Positions 22,286 to 30,389 of a stretch of DNA of 64,000 bases are shown piece by piece. Below the pieces are notes generated by a model. That model saw only the letters and a list, made by a program, of their open reading frames with translations, did no database searches and was not told where the DNA came from. Made by a program: the position numbers and the translations under genes. The first letter of the stretch is position 1, and every line of letters starts with the position of its first letter. The stretch lies in assembly GCF_025822765.1 (NCBI RefSeq), contig NZ_JACKUK010000012.1, positions 141,420 to 205,419 of the forward strand, in the 5' to 3' direction. The stretch is from Mycobacterium barrassiae. Lineage in GTDB: Bacteria; Actinomycetota; Actinomycetes; Mycobacteriales; Mycobacteriaceae.

Positions 22286-22921
22286 CTACTCCTCGCCGAG
22301 GTAGGCCTTCAGGCACCGCTCGGCCATCGCGCCGGCCGCCGCCGGGTCGGTCCCGAACTCCACGTTCGCGTCACGCCACTTCTCGCCGGACAGCGCGAGA
22401 AAACGCTTGCCCTCGTCGGTGACGATCCACTGCTGGCCGAACGACGGGTCGATGGCCTCGCCGGTGGACAAATGGATCGCCAGCCCGAGCACCATCGAAT
22501 CCCAGCCCATCCCGACCGCACCAGGCCCGAACTGCTCCCAGTGGTCGTCGACGTGGGCGATGTGCTCGATGACCAGACGCGCGCGGTCCGACCCTTCGGG
22601 ACTGACAGTGACGTCGATCCAGCTGACGCCACCGCCGAATTCCCAAGTCGCCGTGAAGTTCTTCGGTGGATCGCAGGTAAGGATGGTGCCGCCGGCCTGC
22701 CCCTCCAACTGGTATTTGCCGCCGACGGTGAGGTCGCCGGTGATCGGCATCAACCATCTGGGTATGCGTTCGATGTTGGTGACGGCGTCCCACAGGTCGT
22801 CCTGGTCGGTGTCGTAGGACTGACTGATGGTGACGACGTGCGCCTCTTTGGCGTCGATGATGCGGGTGCCCAACTTGCGCTCGACCGCCTTGATCTGATG
22901 GTCGACGTCTACCTCAGTCAT
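22286..22921 (-). CDS. SRPBCC / AHSA1-type domain protein
   Basis: 211 residues from the ATG at 22921, preceded by AAGGAGGG at ideal spacing; a longer frame inside the ArsR gene is rejected. The START-like fold is recognisable (ITISQSYDTDQDDLWDAVTNIERIPRWLMPITGDLTVGG in outline, then WEFGGGVSWIDVTVSP and a C-terminal helix with LGEEW-like spacing). Its start overlaps the upstream ArsR gene's stop by 8 bp. ArsR plus AHSA1/SRPBCC pairs are widespread in actinobacteria; the SRPBCC partner's function is generally unknown. It should be controlled by the ArsR autoregulated promoter. Confidence 0.92.
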   Translation of the reverse strand: MTEVDVDHQIKAVERKLGTRIIDAKEAHVVTISQSYDTDQDDLWDAVTNIERIPRWLMPITGDLTVGGKYQLEGQAGGTILTCDPPKNFTATWEFGGGVSWIDVTVSPEGSDRARLVIEHIAHVDDHWEQFGPGAVGMGWDSMVLGLAIHLSTGEAIDPSFGQQWIVTDEGKRFLALSGEKWRDANVEFGTDPAAAGAMAERCLKAYLGEE

Positions 22922-23261
22922 GTTGCCCTCCTTGGTTTCTGCGTTGTCGCTTACCGCGCGCGATCTCGGTCGCCAGGGCGTCGAGGTGTGGCGTCCAGAA
23001 GCGGCGGAAGCCTTCCAGCCACTCATCGACGTCGCGCAACGCCGCGCCGTTGACCGCGTAGAGCCTGCGCTGTCCATCCGGACGCACCGAGGTGAACCCG
23101 TTCTCCCGCAACACTTTCAGATGCTGCGACACCGCAGGCTGGCTGATCGCGAACTCACCCTGGATCTGCGCACCGATGGCCCCCGCCGACAGCTCACCCT
23201 CCGCGAGCAGTTCGAGAATGCGCCGGCGCACCGGGTCTCCCAGTACGTCGAACGCGTGCAC
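22914..23261 (-). CDS. ArsR-family transcriptional regulator
   Basis: 115 residues, GTG start. A compact winged helix-turn-helix is present: VLGDPVRRRILELLAEGELS, the recognition helix region AISQPAVSQHLKVLRENGF, and the wing SVRPDGQRRLYAVN. No Cys metal site is present, so it is a non-metal ArsR of the type paired with SRPBCC proteins. A GGGAGG sequence abuts the GTG with no spacer, while a -10 box TAATTT ends 6 bp upstream, which fits a leaderless transcript. Nested palindromes in the promoter indicate autoregulation. Confidence 0.93.
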   Translation of the reverse strand: MHAFDVLGDPVRRRILELLAEGELSAGAIGAQIQGEFAISQPAVSQHLKVLRENGFTSVRPDGQRRLYAVNGAALRDVDEWLEGFRRFWTPHLDALATEIARGKRQRRNQGGQHD

Positions 23262-23305
23262 CTCCCTAAATTAAAGCCACCACTTATATAAGTCAAGCTT
23301 TAATT
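23262..23305 (-). promoter_or_regulatory. AT-rich leaderless promoter and ArsR operator
   Basis: On the minus strand TTGACT (23296-23291) and TAATTT (23273-23268) are separated by exactly 17 bp and followed 6 bp later by the GTG. A 12-bp perfect palindrome ACTTATATAAGT (23282-23293) lies between the boxes. A 9-bp inverted repeat AATTAAAGC/GCTTTAATT (23269-23277 and 23297-23305) flanks it. The strong AT bias in a GC-rich genome supports a regulatory site. Confidence 0.8.
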
Positions 23306-23981
23306 ACTTGATCAGCATCTCGATCAGCAGCTTCACCTGGACGTCGAAGGCTTCGGCGGGATCGGTGAGCGTGTCCTCCCCGTACTGCCCGAAGACCTCG
23401 AGGCTGATCGCCCCGATCAGTCCCGCCCACAGCAGGAAGCACTTGGCGACCGCGGAGTCGTCGCCGGAGAAGTCGAACTCCTCGCGGACTCCGTCGTAAT
23501 CCGACGACAAGGGCTGTGGCACAACGACTTCGGTCTTAGAGATCTCGCCGGCGTCGATCCCGGCACCGACGGCGTCGAACAAGGCACCCACCACCCGGGT
23601 ACCCGGGCCGACGGTTCGCTCCGCCGGTGCGCGGTAACCCGGCACCGGACTCCCGTAGAGCAGCGCCCACCGCGCGGGGTGTGCGACCGCCCACTCGCGG
23701 GCGGCATGCGCCATCGCATGCAGTCGATCGCGCCACGTCGCGTGGGTCGCGCCCGCCGCATCCACCGCATCGGCCAGCTCTGTGTAGGCGTCGACCAGCA
23801 GCAGGGTGAGGAGTTCGTCGCGACTGGCCACGTACCGGTACACCGCCGAGGACACCATGCCGAGGTCACGCGCGATCGCACGCAGCGAGAGCCCGGCCGC
23901 CCCCTCGGTGACCAGATGGCGACGGCCCAGCTCGATGATCTGAGCCTCGATCCGTTCGCGAGTGTCCTGCCGCTTACCCAT
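23304..23981 (-). CDS. TetR-family transcriptional regulator
   Basis: 225 residues from the ATG at 23981; the open frame to 24083 would overlap the divergent gene and its operators. The N-terminal TetR DNA-binding domain (about 8-55) reads AGLSLRAIARDLGMVSSAVYRYVASRDELL, and the C-terminal ligand domain resembles the WHG/TetR_C family (WALLYGSPVPGY, DPAEAFDVQVK). It is divergent from the nitroreductase-like gene at 24082. Two near-identical 15-bp palindromes lie in the 100-bp gap, one near each start. It very likely represses both itself and that gene. Confidence 0.92.
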   Translation of the reverse strand: MGKRQDTRERIEAQIIELGRRHLVTEGAAGLSLRAIARDLGMVSSAVYRYVASRDELLTLLLVDAYTELADAVDAAGATHATWRDRLHAMAHAAREWAVAHPARWALLYGSPVPGYRAPAERTVGPGTRVVGALFDAVGAGIDAGEISKTEVVVPQPLSSDYDGVREEFDFSGDDSAVAKCFLLWAGLIGAISLEVFGQYGEDTLTDPAEAFDVQVKLLIEMLIK

Positions 23982-24001
23982 GGCGCCAGTGTCGCACGAA
24001 C

Positions 24002-24016
24002 GAGAGCACTGCTCTT
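24002..24016. promoter_or_regulatory. TetR operator copy 1
   Basis: GAGAGCACTGCTCTT is a near-perfect palindrome (AGAGCA-C-TGCTCT) lying 20 bp upstream of the TetR start. It is almost identical to the copy at 24049-24063, with a 47-bp start-to-start distance. Confidence 0.75.
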
Positions 24017-24048
24017 GAATTTCTGCCCATCGCGTGGCACAGTCGAAA

Positions 24049-24063
24049 GAGAGCACTGCTCTC
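24049..24063. promoter_or_regulatory. TetR operator copy 2
   Basis: GAGAGCACTGCTCTC is a palindrome with only the centre breaking symmetry. It lies 18 bp before the start of the nitroreductase-like gene and differs from copy 1 at the last base only. Confidence 0.75.
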
Positions 24064-24081
24064 GAAACTGAGGAGAACACC

Positions 24082-24522
24082 ATGGCAACCCGCTACGACC
24101 AGCCCACACCGGCGGCCCGCGCCTTCAACGAACTGTTCCGGCTGCTGGCCGAAATCGGCATCAGCGTCGCCGGCACGGTGGCGATTCGGGTGCGGGGCCG
24201 CAAGACCGGAAAGCGGCGCGGGGTGGTGGTCAACCTGTTGACCGTCGACGGCCGCGACTACCTGGTCTCGCCCCGCGGCGACACCCAGTGGGTTCGCAAC
24301 GCGCGGGCGGCAGGCAGCATCGAGATGGGTCCGCGGTGGCGCAGCCGCGAGGTCGGCATCGCCGAGGTCGCCGACGATGCCAAGCCTGCATTGCTGAAGC
24401 GCTATCTCGACCGGTGGTTCTGGGAGGTCAAGGGGCACGTCGGTGGGCTGACGCCGGAATCGTCGGCCGCCGAGCTGAGCGCGACGGCGCCGTCGATCCC
24501 GGTGTTCGAATTACAGCGTTAA
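24082..24522 (+). CDS. deazaflavin (F420)-dependent nitroreductase-like protein
   Basis: 146 residues from the ATG at 24082, with GAGGAG seven bases upstream; an earlier frame start at 24034 is rejected because it would run through an operator. The sequence shows the split-barrel fold of the Ddn/FMN-binding family in mycobacteria: RVRGRKTGKRRGVVVNLLTVDGRDYLVSPRGDTQWVRNAR in outline, with RRTG/RKTGK-like cofactor-phosphate contacts. Such proteins bind F420 or related cofactors or fatty acids; the substrate is unknown. It is divergent from, and probably repressed by, the TetR at 23304. The stop overlaps the convergent protease stop by 4 bp. Confidence 0.85.
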   Translation: MATRYDQPTPAARAFNELFRLLAEIGISVAGTVAIRVRGRKTGKRRGVVVNLLTVDGRDYLVSPRGDTQWVRNARAAGSIEMGPRWRSREVGIAEVADDAKPALLKRYLDRWFWEVKGHVGGLTPESSAAELSATAPSIPVFELQR

Positions 24523-25199
24523 GGGGCAGGAGCGTTCATCGCGGAGATGACGTCCTGCTGCGCCTGCTGGCTGGTGATGTGCCACGACACCGCGGCGGGG
24601 AACTGCCCCCAGGTGCTGTTGAACATCCCCACGATGGCCGCCCTACCGTCCGGGGTGATCGAGTAGACCGGCCCGCCGGAGTCGCCCTTCTGACTCACCA
24701 CACCGTTGGCCATCGTGAACCAGCCGTTGTACACGGCCTGGATGTTCCCGCAGCTCTCCCCCGTGACCACACCGAAGTGGCACACCGGCAGACCGGGCGT
24801 CGGGACGATCGCGGGGTCGGAGACCAGCACCAGGCCTCGGGGCAGCACATTGTTGACTGTGACGTCGGAGGCCAGGTTGATGGCCTCCCAATCGGTGATC
24901 TGGTGATTGGTGTCGATGGTCGCGCCGTTGGGTGTGTTGTCGCGGAACGCCCCCTGGTGCCCGACGAACCTGCGGCCCCGGTCGAGCACGTTGCCGTCGC
25001 CGCGGCAATGGCCCGCGGTGTAGGCGACGCGCGCCTGCGTATCGACGAATCCCACGGTGCAGGCGTTTGTGCCCTGGATGACCTCCATACCCGGGAACAC
25101 GACGACTCCCGGGTCGGCGCCCACCGGCATGACGGGGAGGACCAGCGCGGCGACCGGGGCCGTTACCGCAGCGAATACACGTAACCACCGTCGGCGCAT
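24519..25199 (-). CDS. secreted trypsin-like serine protease (Rv1815-like)
   Basis: 226 residues from the ATG at 25199 (an upstream in-frame ATG at 25220 is possible). A signal peptide covers about 1-28 (hydrophobic core, then VGA-DP). The chymotrypsin fold shows the triad: His64 in YTAGHC, a candidate Asp103 in ITDWEA, and Ser174 in QKGDSGGPV. Cys pairs around residues 47/65 and 140/150 suggest disulfides. It should act in the cell wall or outside the cell; the target is unknown. M. tuberculosis Rv1815 holds the equivalent position. This is the last gene of the region that I can match by order to M. tuberculosis. Confidence 0.88.
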   Translation of the reverse strand: MRRRWLRVFAAVTAPVAALVLPVMPVGADPGVVVFPGMEVIQGTNACTVGFVDTQARVAYTAGHCRGDGNVLDRGRRFVGHQGAFRDNTPNGATIDTNHQITDWEAINLASDVTVNNVLPRGLVLVSDPAIVPTPGLPVCHFGVVTGESCGNIQAVYNGWFTMANGVVSQKGDSGGPVYSITPDGRAAIVGMFNSTWGQFPAAVSWHITSQQAQQDVISAMNAPAP

Positions 25200-25308
25200 G
25201 TCGCCCCCCTTGGGTCTCAAGTGTGTAAAGGGTACCGACGTACAGCGATGCCCACAGGCCGAGTGAGATAACCCGATAACCTCGCCCGACCAGGAGCAAC
25301 TGCACGCC

Positions 25309-25329
25309 AGCTGTCCCTGAGCTGTCCCT
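25309..25329. repeat. 11-bp-period direct repeat in the protease/oxidase intergenic gap
   Basis: AGCTGTCCCT occurs at 25309-25318 and again at 25320-25329. It lies in the 187-bp gap (25200-25386) upstream of the protease gene, where no other feature was seen. One helical turn of spacing could mean cooperative binding, but two copies may be chance. Confidence 0.4.
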
Positions 25330-25386
25330 ACTTCACCCCATCGGCGAGGATCACGAAGACGTTACAGAGTGGCAACGACGGGGTCG

Positions 25387-26793
25387 TCAGGAGTCGAAGC
25401 CGAGGCCCAATGCGTCGAGCGTGCGCAGGAAGAGGTTGCGGCGCCCCGCCGAATGATCGGCACGATCGAGCGACCACCGCGTCGCCTGGATGCCGATGCT
25501 CGCGAAGGGTTCAGGCGGGAACGGCAGCGGGCGTTTCCGCACCATCTCCAGTTCGGTCCGCGGAGTGGACGCGCCGTCGAGAAGGTCCAGGCAGACGTCG
25601 GCGGCGAACCTGGCCGCGCCCACCCCGAGGCCGGTGAACCCGTTGACGTAAGCCACCCGGCCGTCGTGGGCGGTCCCCCAGTGCGCACAGAACCGCGTGT
25701 TGGTGTCGATGGCGCCCGCCCAGCGGTGGGAGAACCGGACGTCGTCGAGCTGCGGGAAGGTGATGAAGAAATGCGCGGCGAGGCGGCGGTAGGTCGCTGG
25801 CCGGTCCTCGTAGGCCGGATCGACCTTGCGCCCGAAGTGGTAGACGGCGTCGTAGCCGCCCCACACGATGCGGTTGTCCACGGTCAGCCGGTAGTAGTGA
25901 AACTGGTTGGCGCAGTCCCCGATTCCCTGTCGACCCTGCCACCCGATGCGGGCCAGCTGCTCGTCGGTGAGCGGTTCGGTGGCCAGCACGTAGTCGTACA
26001 CCGGCACGATGCGTAGCCGATTTCGTCGCAGCAGGCTCGGAAACACGTTCGTCGCCAGCACCACCTGATGCGCGGTGATGGTCGACGCTGCGGTGGCGAC
26101 GCGCAGTGCGTCACCGTCGGATTCGAGTCCGGTGGCGTTGGTGCCCTCGTAGATCTGCACGCCCGCTTCGGAACACGCGCGGGCGAGTTCGACTGCCAGC
26201 TTGGCGGGATGGACGATCGCGCAGGTGTCCGCGCTGAACAGGCCCGCCAGGTAGGTCGGCGAGTCGGCCTCCGCGCGGACCTGCTGCGTATCGAGGAAGC
26301 GGCCTTCACCGGCCTCGGCGGCCTCGCGCAGCCAGTCGACCTGATGTGGTTCGGTGGCCACCGACAGCATCCCGGTGCGTTGCCACTGCGTGTCCAGACC
26401 GAGGCGCTCGATGTCGGACTGCATACCGTCGAGATTGGCCATGCCGAGCTTCTCGAGCGTGTCGAACTCGTTGGGCCAACGCGACTTTCCGTTCTCGGCG
26501 CCGTGGGTCAGGCTGGCGTCGACGAAACCGCCGTTGCGCCCCGAGGCCGCCCATCCGATCCGGTTCGCCTCGATGAGGACGATGCGGCGGCCGGGATTGC
26601 GCTCGGCGGCGTGCAGGGCCGCCCACAGCCCGGTGTAGCCGCCACCCACCACCAGGAGGTCGCACGTGACCGAGGTGGATAGCGGAGGGTAGACCGGCCT
26701 GGGAATGTCCAGCCACATCGAGCCGAAGGTGCTTGCGGCAAGCGAACGTTCGACCAGCGCGGGGTCGACAGGGGCATCGAACACCGTTTCCAC
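25387..26793 (-). CDS. FAD-dependent amine/amino-acid oxidase (DAO family)
   Basis: 468 residues from a GTG at 26793; earlier codons in the frame are low-complexity and overlap the desaturase gene. The FAD Rossmann motif lies near residue 47 (LLVVGGGYTGLWAALHAAE), followed by ANRIGWAASGRNGGFVDAS, the substrate/FAD contact typical of PuuB-like oxidases. The C-terminal GFTGLGVGAARFAADVCLDLL closes the FAD site. Related enzymes oxidise gamma-glutamylputrescine or N-methyl amino acids; the substrate here is not known. It follows the sterol-desaturase-like gene by 43 bp on the same strand, so the two may be co-expressed. Confidence 0.9.
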   Translation of the reverse strand: METVFDAPVDPALVERSLAASTFGSMWLDIPRPVYPPLSTSVTCDLLVVGGGYTGLWAALHAAERNPGRRIVLIEANRIGWAASGRNGGFVDASLTHGAENGKSRWPNEFDTLEKLGMANLDGMQSDIERLGLDTQWQRTGMLSVATEPHQVDWLREAAEAGEGRFLDTQQVRAEADSPTYLAGLFSADTCAIVHPAKLAVELARACSEAGVQIYEGTNATGLESDGDALRVATAASTITAHQVVLATNVFPSLLRRNRLRIVPVYDYVLATEPLTDEQLARIGWQGRQGIGDCANQFHYYRLTVDNRIVWGGYDAVYHFGRKVDPAYEDRPATYRRLAAHFFITFPQLDDVRFSHRWAGAIDTNTRFCAHWGTAHDGRVAYVNGFTGLGVGAARFAADVCLDLLDGASTPRTELEMVRKRPLPFPPEPFASIGIQATRWSLDRADHSAGRRNLFLRTLDALGLGFDS

Positions 26794-26836
26794 ATGGCGG
26801 AGACTACGGGGCCGACGGCGGCGGCGTCGAAAAACC

Positions 26837-27760
26837 CTAGACGCGGACCTCGGCGGCCCCCGCCTCCACGGGACGACCCGCGGGCTCCCAGCCCGGCGGA
26901 CCGAACGCGTAGCCCAGCTTGTCGCGCCAGCGGGTCGCGCGCCGGACGTCGCGGAAGATCGCCACATATTCGTGGGTCTGCAGCGTCCAGATGTTGTAGG
27001 TGTCCACCTGTTTCGTCAGGCCGTAGTTCGGCCTGTCGGTCTCGGCCTTGAAGCTGCCGAACATGCGGTCCCAGAGGATGAAGATGCCGCCGTAGTTCTT
27101 GTCGAGATACTGCTGGTCCATCCCGTGGTGGACGCGGTGATGCGACGGCGTGTTGAAGACGAACTCGATTGGGCGCCAAAGCTTTCCGATGCGCTCGGTG
27201 TGGATCCAGAACTGGTAGATCAGGTTGATCGAGAAGCTGGCGAACACCATCCACGGCGGCACTCCGAACAGCGGAAGCAGCGCGCGCAGGAAGACGTCGC
27301 CGCTGATGTTCCACTTCTGGCGCAGCGCTGTCGCGAAGTTGAAGTACTGGCTGGAGTGATGCGCCTGATGCGTCGCCCAGATCAGGCGCACCCGGTGCGC
27401 GATCCGGTGATAGAGGTAGTACAGGATGTCGACGCCGACGATGGCGATCACCCAGGTGTACCAAGCGTTCGCGGGTAGCTGCCAGGGCGCGACGTAGACG
27501 TAGAGCGCGGCGTAGCCGACCAGTGCGACGGCGTTCAGCACGCCGCTGGTGAGGATCGACACCAGCCCCATGCTGATGCTCGCCCACGCATCCGGTTTGA
27601 GGTACGCCCCGGCGGGCGGGCGCTGGGCCTCGTCATGGGCGAGCTTGCCCGCGGCGACCCACTCGATGACCAGCATGATCAGGAAGAACGGGATCGCGAA
27701 GGTCACCGGGTCATGCATCAGCGGCGGCAATACGTGCGACAGCACACCGGTCGAGTCCAC
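26837..27760 (-). CDS. sterol desaturase / fatty acid hydroxylase family membrane protein
   Basis: 307 residues with four to five hydrophobic segments. The eight-His diiron box of the family is present: HRIAHR, THQAHHSSQ, and later HHRVHHG, plus an extra His near the C-terminus. These integral membrane enzymes hydroxylate or desaturate sterols, fatty acids or alkanes using a diiron centre. The exact substrate cannot be told. It starts 31 bp downstream of the carboxylesterase stop on the same strand, so esterase, hydroxylase and FAD oxidase genes may form one unit. Confidence 0.93.
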   Translation of the reverse strand: MDSTGVLSHVLPPLMHDPVTFAIPFFLIMLVIEWVAAGKLAHDEAQRPPAGAYLKPDAWASISMGLVSILTSGVLNAVALVGYAALYVYVAPWQLPANAWYTWVIAIVGVDILYYLYHRIAHRVRLIWATHQAHHSSQYFNFATALRQKWNISGDVFLRALLPLFGVPPWMVFASFSINLIYQFWIHTERIGKLWRPIEFVFNTPSHHRVHHGMDQQYLDKNYGGIFILWDRMFGSFKAETDRPNYGLTKQVDTYNIWTLQTHEYVAIFRDVRRATRWRDKLGYAFGPPGWEPAGRPVEAGAAEVRV

Positions 27761-27791
27761 GGTGACACCTCCTGGGCAAAAAGCTTACGAC

Positions 27792-29354
27792 CTAGCGGAA
27801 GTGGAGGACCTCATCGCCCCAGGCCAGGCGCACATCGCGGTCCAGATCCTCGACCACCCGCTCGGCCGCGTCGATGACCAGCGTCGCGCGGTCCTCCTTG
27901 CGGTAGGACCGCCACTGCGGATCGCCTGCGGACGCGGTCGGCTCGCCGCTCTTCGCGAAGCTGAGCCAGCGGCTGCGCAGCCGCGCCGAAACGGTCTTGC
28001 CCGCCTTCAGCCCGCCGAGTTTGAACGTCGGATCCTTCGGCCCGGCCACGAGATTGCCCCATACGTAGGGCAACTCGGTGGCGTGGGCCGCCCCGAGACG
28101 AAGCAGACGCAGCATCGGGGTCGCGAAGTCGAAGCGGTACAGGTACACGGGCGCCACCTCGCGGTGGCCCTCGGCGAACCAGATCGACGGCATCCGGAAG
28201 CCGATGTCGCGGGCCACCCCCATGCCGATGGTCTTGGGCCGGCCGCGGTACGTGCTGCGGATCTGGTCCTCGGTGGGCAGCTGCAGTGCCGGCTGCTCGG
28301 CGGCGATCTCGTTGAACATCGCCCGCAGTGCGGGCGGAGTGATCGGCATCAACGGCGATTTCATCCAGCGGAACAGCGATGCCTCGTGCTTGTTGGTGCC
28401 GATGATCAGCGGAACCGGGTGGGTACGCCCCTCCCGTGCCAGCCTGACGGGATGCGCCGGGACGATGTCCCCGTCGATGATCGGGGCGAACGCCAGCGTG
28501 CCCGGTGTGCGCACCGGCACCTCGTCGAAGACCTTCTTGGACGCCGCGAGGATCGCGGCGATCGGCAACTCCGGTAACCGCTGGACCTCATCTCGTCCGA
28601 CACCGAGCACGTCGAGGAAGTGGTCGGCGACACGGCGGCCGCGCTCGCGGTCGTAGATCGAGGTGGCAGGCGAACTCTGGGCGATCGCCGCGGAGAACAG
28701 CCCGGCCGCAGCCGGACTGGCGAGCAACGTGGTCACCATGCCCGCGCCCGCCGACTCGCCGAACAGCGTCGCCCGGTCCGGGTCTCCCCCGAATGCCGCG
28801 ATGTTGTCGCGAACCCATTGCAGCGCGAACAACGCGTCGCGCAGCCCGAGATTGGTCTCGAAGCCCTCACCGAACGCGGACAGATCCAGAAATCCCAGCG
28901 CGCCCAGCCGGTAGTTGACGGTGACGATCACCGCGTCGCCACTGCTCGCCAGCGCCGCGCCGTGATACAGCGATTGCGCCGACGAACCCAGGATGTAGGC
29001 GCCGCCGTGCAACCAGACCATGACCGGCTTGCCGTCACCCGCCTCGGTGTCCGAGGACGCCCACACGTTCAGCGTCAGGCAGTCGTCGCCCTGTGGCGCG
29101 CCGAGGTCGATCGGGATCCTCGGATCGGTGGGTTGCGGGCAGACCGGGCCCACCTTGGCCGCGTCGGCCGGTTCCGACCACCGCTCGGGAGCCACCGGCG
29201 CCCGCCACCGCAGGTCTGACACAGGCGGCGCCGCGTAGCGAATCCCCTTCCACGCCTTGACGGTTCCGTTGTCGACACCGCGGACAGGACCGTGGGTGGT
29301 GTCGACGACGGGCCGGTCGTCTGCGACGCGTCGCGTGTTGGCCTCAGCCGTCAC
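27792..29354 (-). CDS. type B carboxylesterase
   Basis: 520 residues from a GTG at 29354, selected because GAGGAGG precedes it at good spacing; an ATG at 29387 is also in frame. It has the carboxylesterase B layout: an N-terminal TTHGPVRG and WKGIRYAAPP, a DCLTLNVW block, the oxyanion HGGAYILGS, nucleophile Ser201 in GESAGAG, an acid in the IGTNKHEASLF region, and the His near LPYVWGN. There is no signal peptide, so it is probably cytosolic. Substrate is unknown; it hydrolyses carboxylic esters by family. It is divergent from the MpaB-type oxygenase gene. Confidence 0.92.
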   Translation of the reverse strand: MTAEANTRRVADDRPVVDTTHGPVRGVDNGTVKAWKGIRYAAPPVSDLRWRAPVAPERWSEPADAAKVGPVCPQPTDPRIPIDLGAPQGDDCLTLNVWASSDTEAGDGKPVMVWLHGGAYILGSSAQSLYHGAALASSGDAVIVTVNYRLGALGFLDLSAFGEGFETNLGLRDALFALQWVRDNIAAFGGDPDRATLFGESAGAGMVTTLLASPAAAGLFSAAIAQSSPATSIYDRERGRRVADHFLDVLGVGRDEVQRLPELPIAAILAASKKVFDEVPVRTPGTLAFAPIIDGDIVPAHPVRLAREGRTHPVPLIIGTNKHEASLFRWMKSPLMPITPPALRAMFNEIAAEQPALQLPTEDQIRSTYRGRPKTIGMGVARDIGFRMPSIWFAEGHREVAPVYLYRFDFATPMLRLLRLGAAHATELPYVWGNLVAGPKDPTFKLGGLKAGKTVSARLRSRWLSFAKSGEPTASAGDPQWRSYRKEDRATLVIDAAERVVEDLDRDVRLAWGDEVLHFR

Positions 29355-29441
29355 CGGTGACCTCCTCAACCCGATGGACACAACCACTCCAGGTTACCCG
29401 CGGGTAGGTCGACGGTTTGACGTGCTGCTTCACCTAACAGT

Positions 29442-29476
29442 GGTATAGATGATGGGATGAGTGTCACATTTATACC
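29442..29476. promoter_or_regulatory. inverted repeat over the MpaB-gene start, candidate TetR operator
   Basis: GGTATAGATG (29442-29451) and CATTTATACC (29467-29476) are inverted with 9 of 10 matches around a 15-bp spacer containing the ATG at 29457. The TetR gene is second in the same operon, so autoregulation is plausible. Spacing is wider than in most TetR sites. Confidence 0.45.
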
Positions 29477-30389
29477 GCAGCGGACGGCCGAACGGCTCCG
29501 CCGCCGCATCGTCGAGGACTTCGAGAAGGGCGCAGGTCGGCACGACGAGCCGGAGGTCTACGGCGGACCGTCCGGGGATCCGGGGCTGATCGGGCCGGAC
29601 AGCATCTCGTGGGAGATCAACGCGGACCTGGCCTCGGTGTCCCAGGCCGGGCTACCCGCGATCGTGCTGGAGATCCTGCATCCGTCCGTCGTCGCGGGCG
29701 TTCAGGATCTGTCGAACTACCGCGAGGACCCGTTCCAGCGCGCCCGCGCCACCCTGGGTTATGTGTTGACCACGACGTTCGGCAACACCGAGGCCGCCAC
29801 CCGCGTCATCGAACGCGTCAAACACGTGCACTCGTTCGTCAACGGCACCCGCCCCGACGGGGTGCCGTACCGGGCGCTGGATCCAGAGTTGATCGCGTGG
29901 GTCCACACCTGCATCCCGTGGATGATCCTGCGGACGTACGAACACACCGTGCGTCCGCTGTCGCGGGAGGAACAGGACCGCTATCTGTCCGAGCAGGCTG
30001 TCATCGGCCGGATGGGCGGTGCCGACCGGGTGCCCACAACGGTCGCCGAACTCGACGACTACGTCGAGTCGATGCGGTCGAAGCTGAGTGTGAACGCGCA
30101 GACGCGGGAGTTCATCGACTTCCTGATGACCTCACCGTTCTTCCCCGATCTGCCCGGCCCGGTGGATCGCCAGTTGCACCGATTCGCCATCTACGCCGGC
30201 ATGAGTCGCGCCCCGTCATGGGCGCGCGAGCTCATCGGATACGACCGGCCGTCCGCGCTGACCCGCCGGCTCATCGAGCCTGCGCTGCGTTTCGATGCGG
30301 CCCAATTGCGTTGGGCGGTCGGCACTCCGACATACGTCCGGCTGGCGCGCGAGCGGGCCGCCGGGGTCCGACCGAAGGTCGCCTCGTGA
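29457..30389 (+). CDS. MpaB/latex-clearing-type oxygenase (DUF2236)
   Basis: 310 residues, ATG start. The DUF2236/ER-bound oxygenase MpaB family blocks are clear: DPFQRARATLGYVLTTTFG, RVKHVHSFVNGTRPDGVPY, the helix with ELIAWVHTCIPWMIL, and a C-terminal HRFAIYAGMSRAPSWARELIGY. Characterised relatives bind heme b and cleave double bonds in isoprenoids or rubber, with His ligands in these helices; the exact substrate here is unknown. Its TGA overlaps the GTG of the next gene, a TetR regulator, by 4 bp, so they are co-translated. Confidence 0.9.
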   Translation: MSVTFIPQRTAERLRRRIVEDFEKGAGRHDEPEVYGGPSGDPGLIGPDSISWEINADLASVSQAGLPAIVLEILHPSVVAGVQDLSNYREDPFQRARATLGYVLTTTFGNTEAATRVIERVKHVHSFVNGTRPDGVPYRALDPELIAWVHTCIPWMILRTYEHTVRPLSREEQDRYLSEQAVIGRMGGADRVPTTVAELDDYVESMRSKLSVNAQTREFIDFLMTSPFFPDLPGPVDRQLHRFAIYAGMSRAPSWARELIGYDRPSALTRRLIEPALRFDAAQLRWAVGTPTYVRLARERAAGVRPKVAS

